20,159 bases of DNA. Source: Isotricha intestinalis (taxonomy: Eukaryota; Ciliophora; Litostomatea; Vestibuliferida; Isotrichidae). How positions within the stretch are numbered: position 1 is the first letter of the stretch; each line of letters begins with the position of its first letter. This document shows, one piece after another, positions 8,473 through 17,984 of this stretch. The position numbers and the translations under genes are program-made. The stretch spans positions 1-20,159 of the forward strand of contig JAJJLU010004028.1 of assembly GCA_023807065.1 (NCBI GenBank). Direction: 5' to 3'. A model generated the notes under the pieces. It did not search any database. It saw nothing but the letters and a program-made list of their open reading frames with translations, and had not been told where the DNA came from.

Positions 8473-9099
8473 ATGGAAAAAACAATAAAATTATCTCCTC
8501 CAAAAATAGAAGGAGAATTTATGCAAGCATTAAAATCACGTCATTCATCTCGTGAATACACATCAAAACCAATTGATCACGAAGAATTATCAAATTTATT
8601 ATGGGCAGCATATGGTAACAACCGTCAAAATAAAGAGAGAAAACCTCATACATTTTTAGCATATAAAACAGTTCCATCATTTTGTGCAACGTATATGTTT
8701 TTAAATGGCTTTTTTGTTTTTACAGATAAAGCTATTTACAAATATGATACTGATAAAAATGTTTTAAATTTAGTTAAAGAAGGTGATTATAGAGAAAAAA
8801 CTGGAATGCAAGATTTTGTTAAAAATGCTTCTGTTAATATTGTTTTATTCTCTGATTATGATATTATGAAAAAATATCCTAGTCCACATATTGCAGCAAT
8901 GTTTCAAAATGATGAAATTTGTATGAAAGCTTCTTGCTTTGATGCTGGGTATATTTCACAAAATATTTATATTTATACTACTCTTCATGGTATGAAAAGT
9001 ATTGCGAGATTTGCAGCTGGTGATGAAAAAGAATTAAGAAGTTTATTAGGGTTAGGTAATAATTTTCATCTTATTTTAGCTCATAGTGTTGGGTATTAA
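8473..9099 (+). CDS. SagB/ThcOx-type nitroreductase family flavoprotein
   Basis: The 208-residue protein is a full-length nitroreductase-fold oxidoreductase, a family that binds FMN and uses NAD(P)H. It opens in the SagB style with LSPPKIEGEFMQALKSRHSS then REY (residues 7-29), where the Arg/Ser-rich loop contacts FMN phosphate. It continues with ELSNLLWAAYGNNRQ (38-52), TVPS (66-69), IYKYD (88-92), EGDYREKTGMQDFVKNA (103-119), and the conserved helix with DAGYISQNIYIYTTLHGM (157-174). It ends in HSVGY, near the usual VGYP end of the family. In anaerobic protists such proteins act as electron-sink or nitro-compound reductases. The in vivo substrate cannot be told from sequence. It has no signal peptide or obvious hydrogenosomal presequence, so it is probably cytosolic. 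The family is overwhelmingly bacterial, so horizontal acquisition is likely, though its codon use now matches the host. Confidence 0.85.
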   Translation: MEKTIKLSPPKIEGEFMQALKSRHSSREYTSKPIDHEELSNLLWAAYGNNRQNKERKPHTFLAYKTVPSFCATYMFLNGFFVFTDKAIYKYDTDKNVLNLVKEGDYREKTGMQDFVKNASVNIVLFSDYDIMKKYPSPHIAAMFQNDEICMKASCFDAGYISQNIYIYTTLHGMKSIARFAAGDEKELRSLLGLGNNFHLILAHSVGY

Positions 9100-9552
9100 A
9101 AAATTTTTTAATTTTTTAAAATTTGAGTTTTTTATTTTATTAAGAATTTCTTGAAATTTTTTTTTTTATTTTTGGAGAATTTTTTACACAGGATTTGAAG
9201 ATTAATTTATTTATTGAAAAATATATATTTTTGGTTATTTGAAGTTGAAATCTTTTTTTTTGCAATTTATAATAATATTTATTTTGTTATTTAAGGATTT
9301 TAAAACAAAAAAACTACATAATTAAATTTTAACAAATCTTTGAAAACAAGAAGAATACACACTCTTTATATCTTAATTTTTGACATAATACAGTTATTGT
9401 TTATGAAAAAAAATAAATATTTTATTAATTAAAATATCAATAAATAATATTAAATTTTAACTGCTTTTTTATATATATTAAATTAAAATAATTAATAAAT
9501 AATTTAATTTTTTTTTCTTACTAAATTTCTTTGAGAAACTTATTAATTAAAA
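9100..9552. other. AT-rich intergenic region without recognisable genes
   Basis: This spacer follows the nitroreductase stop and runs to the 3' end of relic B. It consists of T- and A-tracts with only scattered G/C. I see no open frame, RNA gene or structured repeat in it. Immediately after the stop, two identical blocks of the pattern aaattttttaa occur, which could be part of a polyadenylation region. Confidence 0.4.
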
Positions 9553-10425
9553 TTAAAAGACCTTTACGAGTGATATATTCCTTGATTGATCTTCTTTAAT
9601 TTCTATTGTTGTATCAAAAGTTCTAAATTGATGTTCATAATCATTTTCTTTAAATATATTAGGAAAATTTATCTTTTTTAGAACTTTCTTTTTTTATATT
9701 AACTATTCAATATTATTTTCCCAAAAAATCTTTTAAAATCTTCTGGACACATCTATAATTTTTTACTTTAAATTCTCTTCTTTTTTTTCATCTTCAGTTA
9801 AATAAGAACAAGAACATCTTATATTTGATTTATCTCTAAAAGTATTTAATTCTTTATCATATTTTTTTAATTTATTATTAATATTACTTCTTATTATTTT
9901 TCTTGATTTATTCTTATAACTTCTAAATTTTTGACTTCCCTTTTTTCATGATTAAAACTTTACATTTGAAAATCTTCTTCTTTAATATATGGAAATAACA
10001 TAGGTAAAACAAATTCATTTATCATTTTTTTTCTTTTGTTGAAATCCTTCATTAATATTATTATTATTATAATCATTATTATTATTATTAATATTACTTT
10101 TACTAATATTATTATTATCTCCCAAATGAAAATACTTAGATTGAACTTTACTAATACTAAAATAATTTCCAGTTTTAGATTTACTTGAATAAATTCTACT
10201 TAAAATATAATTAAATGTATTTTTGAAAGATAAATTATTTTTATTTTTAGGTATATTTATTTTAGATTTTTTTAGTTAATTTATTTGTTGAAGTGTCAAT
10301 AGTTTGATATTCTTTTAATAATTTCAAAATTTCTCTTCCTTTTCTTTTATAAAATTCAATTAATTTTTCATCATCTTAACTTGAATCAATATTTCATTTG
10401 AATAATATTTTTTTTAATGTATTTT
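9553..10425 (-). pseudogene. Decayed minus-strand gene relic B, family unknown
   Basis: This is the longest relic. Minus-strand blocks in order are DDEKLIEFYKRKGREILKLL (about 10375-10310), then after an A7-run shift near 10270 a Ser/Asn-rich stretch with SFKNTFNYILSRIYSSKSKT and SKVQSKYFHLGD. After an A8-run shift near 10030 comes MINEFVLPMLFPYIKEEDFQ. Then, past TAA 9960-9962 and another shift, SQKFRSYKNKSRKIIRSNI and LNTFRDKSNIRCSCSYLTED. After further shifts, EFKVKNYRCVQKILKDFLGK and finally NDYEHQFRTFDTTIEIKEDQ up to TAA 9553-9555. There are at least four frame changes, mostly in homopolymer A, plus in-frame stops at 10394-10396 and 10376-10378. Composition and codon use match the intact genes. 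It is not rescued by GT...AG introns that I can find. The family is not recognised. Confidence 0.7.
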
Positions 10426-10457
10426 GTTTAAAAATTATTATTAGAAATTTTCTTAAA

Positions 10458-10490
10458 ATGTTTTTTAAAATTAATGGAAAACACATATGA
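10458..10490 (+). other. Ten-codon upstream ORF overlapping the start of the Tmc-like gene
   Basis: An ATG at 10458 opens a ten-codon frame (MFFKINGKHI, then TGA 10488-10490) that overlaps the main ATG at 10474 in a different frame. If the transcript starts upstream of 10458, this could reduce initiation at the main start. The transcript start is unknown, so it may be irrelevant. Confidence 0.35.
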
Positions 10491-13400
10491 AAAAAATCCG
10501 AAATTATCTAAAGATTTAAATTCAAATGATGAAGTAACTTTAAAGACAAAAATATTTAATTTTTACTATATTGTTCTTCGTAAAAAGGATATTAATATGT
10601 TTTTTTGTACTTTACTTTTAATTCTAGAAACATTTCAATTAGTTTCTTATTCATTTACAACTCCTCATATGAATAACTGGAATGTTTCAACAAATAAAAT
10701 AAAAAATATTAAACTTATAATTGGAGCTCCTAGAATTACTCCTCTTCTAGTTTATGTTAATTATGATTATTATATAATAATTTATTGTGCTTTAATTGGA
10801 TACATTTTCATTCATTGTTTACTTCTTTCAATGGTTATTAAATTTAATAAAACAAATAGTAAATTTTATCAAATTGGAATTATATTCACTAGATATTTTA
10901 CAACTCCTTTAACAATATTTTTAATGATTCCTATTAATGAATTAATTTTACTTCCTTTAAAATGTGAAAATGAACATATTTATTTATTAAAAAATGCAAT
11001 TAAATGTTGGAAAGGATTACATTATTTATATGCAGTTTTAAGTATAATATTCACTATGATTTTTTATTGTTTAATTATTATAAGTGTAATATTTTATTTT
11101 AATCCTTTTAATACTAAAAAAGCAACTACTAAAATTAATACTTCAAGTGATTCTTTTTTATATTTTACTAAATTAGTTATGGTTTTAAAATATATTTTTA
11201 TCAAAGATGAATATATTAGTATTGTTATTATGTTATTACTTTCATTATTTAATGTGAAAAAAGGTTTTGATGAACCTACTTATAATAATTATGTTCTTGA
11301 ATGTATTATTTCTGTTAGAAATGCTTCTTTTTTTTGGACAAATTTAGTATTATTAATTAATAAATTAGCTGAAAATTCTTCAATAAATGGAAATATTTAT
11401 TTATTATGTTTTGGATATCCGTTAATTATTACTTTTAGTATTATTTATTATAGGAAAAAAAGTGAATCTTTTGTTTATGCTTCTTCAAATTTTAATAATA
11501 TAAATGAATATTTAACTAGAACTAAATATATTATTAAATTAATTGATAATTTTATTGATAAAAATAAAAGTGGAAAATCAAATAAAAGTAATGCAGGAAC
11601 AAAAAATGAAATTTTACTTAAAGGAGTAGTTTCAATTCATGAAGAAACTTGTTTAAATGAAGAATGTCCATTAAAAAAATTTTTAGAAAATTCAAATAAT
11701 TTTACAATTCAAAAAACAAGTTTACTTCATTATATGAATAATTACTTTAATTTAGGAATAAAAAAATTTCCAAATAGTAGACTTCTCTTAATGATATTTG
11801 TTCAATTTAATTATGAGAAAAAATATAATTTAAATGCAGCAAAAACATATTTATCAAAATTAGAAAAGCAAAAAAATACATTAACAGAAGATTATATTAT
11901 TTATTGTATAAAGCAAAATATTCAATCATCAAATAATAAAGTAAATGATGTTAATGATGGAAATGAAATGATAAAAGTAGAAGATACTATAGAACAAAAA
12001 TATCAAAGATTAAAATTTTTAGTAGAAACAACAACAAAATTATATGGTGAATTTTGGGGAATTTTAGCAGCAAATTTAACAAATAATTTAAATTTAAACA
12101 AACTATTTTTATTAGGAAATAAATTAAATAAATTTTTAAACGAAATTAATTTACTATGGGAAAATGATTTAAAAAACAAAAAAATAGATTTAGAAAATCA
12201 ATCAATAGCACAATTATATGCTTATTTCTTAAGAGAGATATTAAGAAATAAAAAAAGAAGTGAAGAAATAACAAAAAAATTAAATGAAGAACAACATTAT
12301 GAATCAAGAAAAGTAGATGATGAAAAATTTGATATAAATAATTTAGATATATTATTAGAAAATCAAGATTATGTATTATATTGTAGAACAAATGAAAAAG
12401 GAGATTGTAGTATAATTCAATGTTCAAATTCAATAATATATTTATTAGGATTTATAAAACAAGATTTAATAGGAAAAAGTATTGAAACATTAATGCCTTC
12501 AATTTATGCTGAAGATCATTCAAAAATGTTAGCATCAAGATTAAAGCAAATGCATTCTCAATTGTCATCTCATAAAGAAAATTATAGAAGTTCAGATAAA
12601 AAACAAATATTTATTTTACCAAAAACAAAAGTTGGTTATTTAATACCAATTAATGCTAGATTTACTGTATATAATGATGATGATTTTTCAAATACTTATA
12701 TTATTAGAAGTAAATTTGAAGCAAAAGATACAAAATCAATTTATGCTTTTTATGTTTTAACAAAAGATGATTTTTCAGTTGATTCTATTTCATCAAGTGC
12801 AATAAATTTAGGTTTATCAATGGATTTATTAAAAAAATATGTAATTAATATGAATGTCTTAGTAAGAAGTGAAAATAATTTAGAAGCAATTTCACTTTAT
12901 GAAAGATATACTGAATATGAAGAAGAACCTAGAAAAATAACTTGGGTAATGCCAGATATAATTTATCCTAAAAATGATAATCAAAGAAGTAAAGAAGAAG
13001 ATGTTAATGAATTAATTAAAATTTCTAAAACCAGAGAATATTTATTATTAATTACAAGGATGAAATATAATGAAGAAGAAACTTTAGGTTATTGTTTTAG
13101 ATTCACTGAAGTTGATAATAAAAGAGGAAATATTGATCCAAATGAATTTAAACCTAATTCAACTAAACATGTTTTATTTGATGTTTTAAGATTAAATTAT
13201 ATAAGAACTATTTTAGTAACTAAAAAAACAGGAAAAAGAAATTTAATCGATACTGGAATTTTACAAAGTAATTCCACAACAGAAAATAATAATAATATTG
13301 AAAATAAAGCAACAATAAAGAAAGAAAAATCAAAAAAGAAAAAATCAAAAAATGGAGAAGACTATGATAATGATGATGATTCAAATGATGATGGTGAGAA

Positions 13401-15636
13401 AAAAATAGAAAATCAATTAACAAAAGAAAAAATAATAGAAATGCAAAATAGAAAATCAGAAGATGTTAAAAATTTTATATTCACATTACCATTTTATGGA
13501 AATGAAATTTCTTTAGAAAAACATCGTCCAAACAAAGAAAAATATCCAGTTGGAAAAGCTCAAGAACCAGTAATAAAAATATCAATAAGTTCTTTTATAA
13601 AAAGAATAGATGAAAAATTAAAAGCACATCCTGATTTAAGAAAAAGAGTTGAAGCAAAGCAAAATGCAGAAAATAATTTAGATCCAAATAATGCTAATTC
13701 AAATGTTTCATCAACAACAACAAATAATTTATCTAATTTATCAACAAATGAAAATTCAAATAATAGTTTTTCAAATGAATTTTCTACTGATACAAGTGCA
13801 TCATTAAGTAATATATTTAATGAAAAAAGTGTAACATATATAACAATATTTAGTTTAATATCCTTTATATTAATATGTGGAATAATAAGTGCTGAATTTG
13901 CAATATCATTAAAATCAATATATGATTCAGATGCAAGGATGGGATATATGGATAAAGCATTTAAAATATTAAATACATTAGTATATACTAAATTTTTTAT
14001 TACAGAAGCAATTTTAGCACAAAGTCCAGATCCAATATATGTAAATTTAGATGAAGGAATGACAAAAGAAGATTATATAAAAGAAATGATGAGTGAAATG
14101 GCAGATTGTCGTTCGGATTTTTCAGAAACATATTCATTTTATAGTAATGCTACTGTAACTTTTAGTAAAGAATATCAAAATTATATATCTAATACTCAAG
14201 TATATATTAGAACTAAAAGTAATAAAGAAGAAACTATTGAACATCAACCTTTTAGTATTGCTATGAGTAGAATACCAACTTCAATTTATTATGTTTCTAG
14301 AGTTATGGATGCTTCAACTAATGTTTCTATGGAAGATAGAAATGCTTATGAATTAATGATGAATTTATTAAATGATTATTTGTTAGTTTGGAGAAATGTT
14401 ACTGTTCTTTTAGTCGATGATGTTAAAAGTCATGCTAAAAGTAGTAAAATTGTTCTTATTATTTTCATTTTTTCTTTTATTATTGCGGTTTTCTCTTTAT
14501 TTACTCTATGGAAACTTATCACTAGATTTATCGATGATAGAGAAAAACCTATTGATTTGTTTTTAACTATTAAAAAAAAAAAGTTTGAAGAATTGAAAAA
14601 TTCATCTGAATCTTTTGTAAATAAATTATTAAACAAATTTTTTGGGAATGAAGAAAATGAAGAAGAATCTATGGTTGATTATTCTACTAATATTAAACCT
14701 GATGATATAAATATTATTAAATTTAAAACTAAAAATGAATATAAACAATCATTAAAATCTTCAAGTGAGTATTTATTAAATTATGTGAAAATGGTAATTT
14801 TCTTTATTGTATTACAAGCATATATGATATTTAAATTTCTATATAATGGAAATAATATGAAAAATATAAATAAATTTACTGATGTATTTAATGTAACTCA
14901 ATATAGTCAAAGTGATATTATTTTAAGTTTAGATGTTGTTAAATCTTTTTTATATGATAATACATATCCAATATATAATGAAACAGATCCTACAAAAATT
15001 TTAGATATTTTTACCTATACTTTCCTATCATTAAGTGATACATTTGAAAATTTAGTTATTGTATCATATAATACAAGTTGTTTCTTAAAAGGAAATTATA
15101 ATACTAAATTATATAATTATTTAAATAATGATATAACATCAATAGCACAAAATATAGATAATAGTACATCAACTGAAATTGATTTAGATAATTTATTTGA
15201 AACTACTTCAACATATTTAGGAACATTAAGAAATGGATTTAAAGCAGTAATTTCAAGATATTTTGAATTGATAAGATATATTGGAATATTATACATTGAT
15301 CCTTCAAAACCAAATACTAATTTATGGAATTCTATTGAATTTAAAGAAATTAATAGTATTGCTAAAAATGTTATTAGACCATGGTATAAAACTGTTATTT
15401 CCCTAATGAATGATGAATTTGATGATTTTATAAATCAAATTAAATTACTTAATGTTTCTACTTATATTGTTTTATTATGTATTGTCATTTTATTATATTG
15501 TCTTGTTTGGAAAAGTTATGAAGAAAATCTTAAAAAATTATTAAAAACAAGTGTTGATTTAATAAATTTAATTCCTGAAGAAATTAAATTCCAAATAGTA
15601 CAAAAATTAAATGAAGAAGAAAATAAAAATGAATAA
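10474..15636 (+). CDS. Tmc-like (TmcB/TmcC-type) multi-pass membrane protein with PAS domain
   Basis: The 1720-residue protein has an N-terminal membrane block with about six or seven hydrophobic segments (near 43-60, 96-121, 137-157, 183-208, 245-260, 283-296 and 307-325). A helical middle region follows (about 390-610; it includes KKFPNSRLLLMIFVQFNYEK, which resembles the TPR-like repeats of TmcB/TmcC proteins). A PAS-like domain starts at about 630 (YVLYCRTNEKGDCSIIQCSN, then SIETLMPSIYAEDH), typical of a small-molecule or redox sensor. A low-complexity acidic/Asn/Ser linker covers about 930-1115. Four more membrane segments lie near 1121-1145, 1325-1347, 1437-1457 and 1662-1680, with loops carrying N-glycosylation sequons. 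This order matches the Tiny macrocysts protein B/C family, which is abundant in ciliates and other protists and whose function is poorly known. I see no cyclase or kinase domain. It is a likely surface or endomembrane sensor. The gene is intact with no intron over 5 kb. Confidence 0.75.
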   Translation: MENTYEKNPKLSKDLNSNDEVTLKTKIFNFYYIVLRKKDINMFFCTLLLILETFQLVSYSFTTPHMNNWNVSTNKIKNIKLIIGAPRITPLLVYVNYDYYIIIYCALIGYIFIHCLLLSMVIKFNKTNSKFYQIGIIFTRYFTTPLTIFLMIPINELILLPLKCENEHIYLLKNAIKCWKGLHYLYAVLSIIFTMIFYCLIIISVIFYFNPFNTKKATTKINTSSDSFLYFTKLVMVLKYIFIKDEYISIVIMLLLSLFNVKKGFDEPTYNNYVLECIISVRNASFFWTNLVLLINKLAENSSINGNIYLLCFGYPLIITFSIIYYRKKSESFVYASSNFNNINEYLTRTKYIIKLIDNFIDKNKSGKSNKSNAGTKNEILLKGVVSIHEETCLNEECPLKKFLENSNNFTIQKTSLLHYMNNYFNLGIKKFPNSRLLLMIFVQFNYEKKYNLNAAKTYLSKLEKQKNTLTEDYIIYCIKQNIQSSNNKVNDVNDGNEMIKVEDTIEQKYQRLKFLVETTTKLYGEFWGILAANLTNNLNLNKLFLLGNKLNKFLNEINLLWENDLKNKKIDLENQSIAQLYAYFLREILRNKKRSEEITKKLNEEQHYESRKVDDEKFDINNLDILLENQDYVLYCRTNEKGDCSIIQCSNSIIYLLGFIKQDLIGKSIETLMPSIYAEDHSKMLASRLKQMHSQLSSHKENYRSSDKKQIFILPKTKVGYLIPINARFTVYNDDDFSNTYIIRSKFEAKDTKSIYAFYVLTKDDFSVDSISSSAINLGLSMDLLKKYVINMNVLVRSENNLEAISLYERYTEYEEEPRKITWVMPDIIYPKNDNQRSKEEDVNELIKISKTREYLLLITRMKYNEEETLGYCFRFTEVDNKRGNIDPNEFKPNSTKHVLFDVLRLNYIRTILVTKKTGKRNLIDTGILQSNSTTENNNNIENKATIKKEKSKKKKSKNGEDYDNDDDSNDDGEKKIENQLTKEKIIEMQNRKSEDVKNFIFTLPFYGNEISLEKHRPNKEKYPVGKAQEPVIKISISSFIKRIDEKLKAHPDLRKRVEAKQNAENNLDPNNANSNVSSTTTNNLSNLSTNENSNNSFSNEFSTDTSASLSNIFNEKSVTYITIFSLISFILICGIISAEFAISLKSIYDSDARMGYMDKAFKILNTLVYTKFFITEAILAQSPDPIYVNLDEGMTKEDYIKEMMSEMADCRSDFSETYSFYSNATVTFSKEYQNYISNTQVYIRTKSNKEETIEHQPFSIAMSRIPTSIYYVSRVMDASTNVSMEDRNAYELMMNLLNDYLLVWRNVTVLLVDDVKSHAKSSKIVLIIFIFSFIIAVFSLFTLWKLITRFIDDREKPIDLFLTIKKKKFEELKNSSESFVNKLLNKFFGNEENEEESMVDYSTNIKPDDINIIKFKTKNEYKQSLKSSSEYLLNYVKMVIFFIVLQAYMIFKFLYNGNNMKNINKFTDVFNVTQYSQSDIILSLDVVKSFLYDNTYPIYNETDPTKILDIFTYTFLSLSDTFENLVIVSYNTSCFLKGNYNTKLYNYLNNDITSIAQNIDNSTSTEIDLDNLFETTSTYLGTLRNGFKAVISRYFELIRYIGILYIDPSKPNTNLWNSIEFKEINSIAKNVIRPWYKTVISLMNDEFDDFINQIKLLNVSTYIVLLCIVILLYCLVWKSYEENLKKLLKTSVDLINLIPEEIKFQIVQKLNEEENKNE

Positions 15637-15707
15637 AAAAATAATAAAATAAATTTAAATTTTATTTTTCCAGTATTCTTAAAATTATTTTTATTAAAAA
15701 ATATATT
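15637..15707. terminator. Short convergent 3' intergenic region shared by two genes
   Basis: Only 71 bases separate the Tmc-like stop from the stop of the leftward leucine-rich-repeat gene, so both 3' ends must be formed here. The spacer is AT-rich, contains aataaaataaat (close to a polyadenylation signal) on the plus strand, and allows the two transcripts to overlap. Confidence 0.4.
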
Positions 15708-16862
15708 TTATTTTAGTAAATATAATCTATTCACATATTTACCATTTGTATCAGTGAAAACATTTCTTTGTTCTTCAGAATAAATTTTATAATCAACAGT
15801 CATTAATAAATCATCATTACCATCTAAAAGAACTTTAATATTTTCAAAAGAATTTCCAGTGAATTTATTTTGAATTAAATTTATAATTTTTAAAGAATTA
15901 TTTTTTACTCTATAATTAGTACCATCAATTTCTTTCATTTCATCTAAATAAGGAACTTCTAATTCAGGTTTTTTTGATGCTTTTAATTTTTCATTTTTTT
16001 TAATAATTTCCTGTCTTTCTTTATTAATTTTATTATATTCTTCAACTTCTTCAGGAGTCATTGGAAATAAACCATAATTTTCTTTTATTAAATCTAAACA
16101 TTCATCAGTTAAATTATTTCTTCCAAAATTAATTTCTTCTAATCTTCTATTTACTATTAACATTTCACTAAAACTTTTAATACATTCATTAGTTAAATTA
16201 TTTCTAAATAAATTTAATATTCTTAAAGTTGAATTTGTATCTTTTAATCCTTCAAATATTTGAGTGGCAATTTTATCTCCAATCAAATTTCCTCTTAAAC
16301 ATAAAGCTTCTAATTTATTTGGAGATTTAGTAACTAAAGAAACAATTAAATCTTCTGTTTTTTTTAAATCATTTAATAATTTTTCATCAACAACATTATT
16401 AATATCATTAAAAGAATATTCATATCCATCAATAATAAATTTATCATTCCATTCATAAGTTAAATTATAAACACCATTAGGTTTATTAAATAAAGAATCA
16501 ATCATAAATTCTAAATTATTTAAATTAAATTTATTAGATGAAAATCTTAATGTTGTTACTTTTGATGATGATAATAACATAAATAAAATTTTTAAAGTAT
16601 TTAAATCAACTAAAACATTTTGAAATGATATAACTGTTGGAACTGTCCCTTGAGTTGCTTTTATTGCTGGATGTGCTCCAGTTCCTATTTGCTCATAAAA
16701 ATACATTCCATCCTCATAAAATTTCCCTTTTTTTTTATAATTGTTTAACATTTCTTCTGTTATATTAAATTTCTCACACACCTCATATGACCAAAATTTT
16801 TTACTTTTTAACATTTTTAAATTTATTTTTTTTATTAATTTAATTATTTTATTTAATTTCAA
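15708..16862 (-). CDS. Leucine-rich repeat protein (RNase-inhibitor/RNI type)
   Basis: The 384-residue protein has repeats of the 28-29-residue ribonuclease-inhibitor type. They sit at about 102-124 (TTLRFSSNKFNLNNLEFMID), 184-206 (LEALCLRGNLIGDKIATQIF), 213-235 (LRILNLFRNNLTNECIKSFS), 241-260 (LEEINFGRNNLTDECLDLIK) and 324-345 (LKIINLIQNKFTGNSFENIK). A charged Lys/Glu helix at 266-318 splits the array. The N-terminal 60 residues contain a WSYEVCEKFNITEEML helix. Such proteins are protein-interaction scaffolds; no partner can be named. Start choice is uncertain: the first ATG gives a basic 16-residue leader, and Met17 (MLKSKKFWSYEV) is an equally plausible start. The C-terminus (VNRLYLLK) is complete. 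Confidence 0.75.
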   Translation of the reverse strand: MKLNKIIKLIKKINLKMLKSKKFWSYEVCEKFNITEEMLNNYKKKGKFYEDGMYFYEQIGTGAHPAIKATQGTVPTVISFQNVLVDLNTLKILFMLLSSSKVTTLRFSSNKFNLNNLEFMIDSLFNKPNGVYNLTYEWNDKFIIDGYEYSFNDINNVVDEKLLNDLKKTEDLIVSLVTKSPNKLEALCLRGNLIGDKIATQIFEGLKDTNSTLRILNLFRNNLTNECIKSFSEMLIVNRRLEEINFGRNNLTDECLDLIKENYGLFPMTPEEVEEYNKINKERQEIIKKNEKLKASKKPELEVPYLDEMKEIDGTNYRVKNNSLKIINLIQNKFTGNSFENIKVLLDGNDDLLMTVDYKIYSEEQRNVFTDTNGKYVNRLYLLK

Positions 16863-17106
16863 TCAATTGTTTAATGCTTTAATCAATAAGAGATATTATA
16901 TTATTGAAAAAAAGAAATAATTATCTAAAAGATTATTATTTCTTTTTTTATAATTTATTTCTTTTTATTAATCTTTATTTCTAAAAAAATGATAAGTAAA
17001 CTTAAGTTAATTTAGTTTTTTATAATGAAATAGTATTTAATATTTATTGAAAGTCTATCAATTAATAAAATAATTAAATTAAAATCAAAGTAAAATTTAT
17101 TAGGTG

Positions 17107-17847
17107 TTATAAAAAATATTTTAAGTAATCATTTTTTTTACCAGAGTGAAATTTGATGTAATCATTTTTATAAAATAAAAAATTTTGTTCTTTCTTTTCT
17201 TTTTTAAATGAATAATAAGTAATAATATCAGCGACATCACCTAAACTTAATTCTCCTTCTTCTTCACTATTATCAGAATCTTCTTTAATATTATTTACCA
17301 CATACTTATTATATTTTGGTTCTTGAAGATCTAAAGTATTATTTTTTTTTTGATTATTAACTAAATGATTAAAAGATAAATCATCAAAAGTTTTAAAATT
17401 AGGTTTAATTGGAATATTTTTAGGATTAAATTTCCTAAATCCATTATTATCAATATATTTTAAATAATCAGAACCTCTATTTCTATTATTATTCACTTGA
17501 TAAGTAGATTTAAATTTAATTTGTTCTTTATTTTTGAAAGAAATTGGGAAATTTTTATTGAATTTAATAAGTTTTATTTTTATATTATTATCATGAAAAT
17601 GATAATTCATTTTAGTTCTTAAATTAACATCTGTTTTAACTGGAAAATATTCATTAATTCCTTTTAATTGTATATTATTATTTGTATGATTACCATCTGT
17701 TTTTATGTATTCATTTTTTATTTTTAAAGGATTATAAATATATTGAGTTGCAAGTTTTGTATTAAATGATTTATTATTTTTTTTATTAAATAAATCTTCA
17801 AATTTTCTATTTGGATTTTGATTAATTGAAGGAATTCGAATTGTCAT
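17107..17847 (-). CDS. Unrecognised 246-residue basic protein with acidic C-terminal motif
   Basis: I do not recognise the family. Residues 1-180 are Lys/Asn-rich with little hydrophobic core and probably disordered. Residues about 190-246 change character: an acidic patch SDNSEEEGEL leads into SLGDVADIITYYSFKK, and then QNFLFYKNDYIKFHSGKKND before a YLKYFL end. This patterned segment looks like a short folded or helical interaction motif and is the part most likely to be conserved. No signal peptide or membrane segment is present. The frame is intact, with ATG 17845-17847 in an A-rich context and TAA at the end. It lies 244 bases upstream of the leucine-rich-repeat gene on the same strand. 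Confidence 0.6.
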   Translation of the reverse strand: MTIRIPSINQNPNRKFEDLFNKKNNKSFNTKLATQYIYNPLKIKNEYIKTDGNHTNNNIQLKGINEYFPVKTDVNLRTKMNYHFHDNNIKIKLIKFNKNFPISFKNKEQIKFKSTYQVNNNRNRGSDYLKYIDNNGFRKFNPKNIPIKPNFKTFDDLSFNHLVNNQKKNNTLDLQEPKYNKYVVNNIKEDSDNSEEEGELSLGDVADIITYYSFKKEKKEQNFLFYKNDYIKFHSGKKNDYLKYFL

Positions 17848-17984
17848 TATTGGATTAAGATTATTTAATTTCTTTTTTATAAATAAAAATTATTATTAAA
17901 CATTAATTCTCAAAAATTCATAAAAAAACATTTTTTATATTTTTTATTCATTATTTTTTTATATTAAATTAGTTCAATATTTAA

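Noticed and set aside
9700..9770. GT...AG pair on the minus strand that might be a tiny intron in relic B (gtaaaaaattatag)
   Set aside because: Only 14 nt, and the uninterrupted frame EFKVKNYRCVQKIL through the same bases reads better; other breaks in relic B would remain.
10045..10115. CRISPR-like or microsatellite array of att/aat units
   Set aside because: It is a poly-Asn tract of relic B read on the minus strand (NNNNNDYNNNN); there are no spacers or conserved repeats.
12146..12433. Minus-strand open frame within the Tmc-like gene (also 13220-13423 and 14430-14636)
   Set aside because: Leu/Phe/His-rich shadows of the Tmc-like coding strand, with no independent support.
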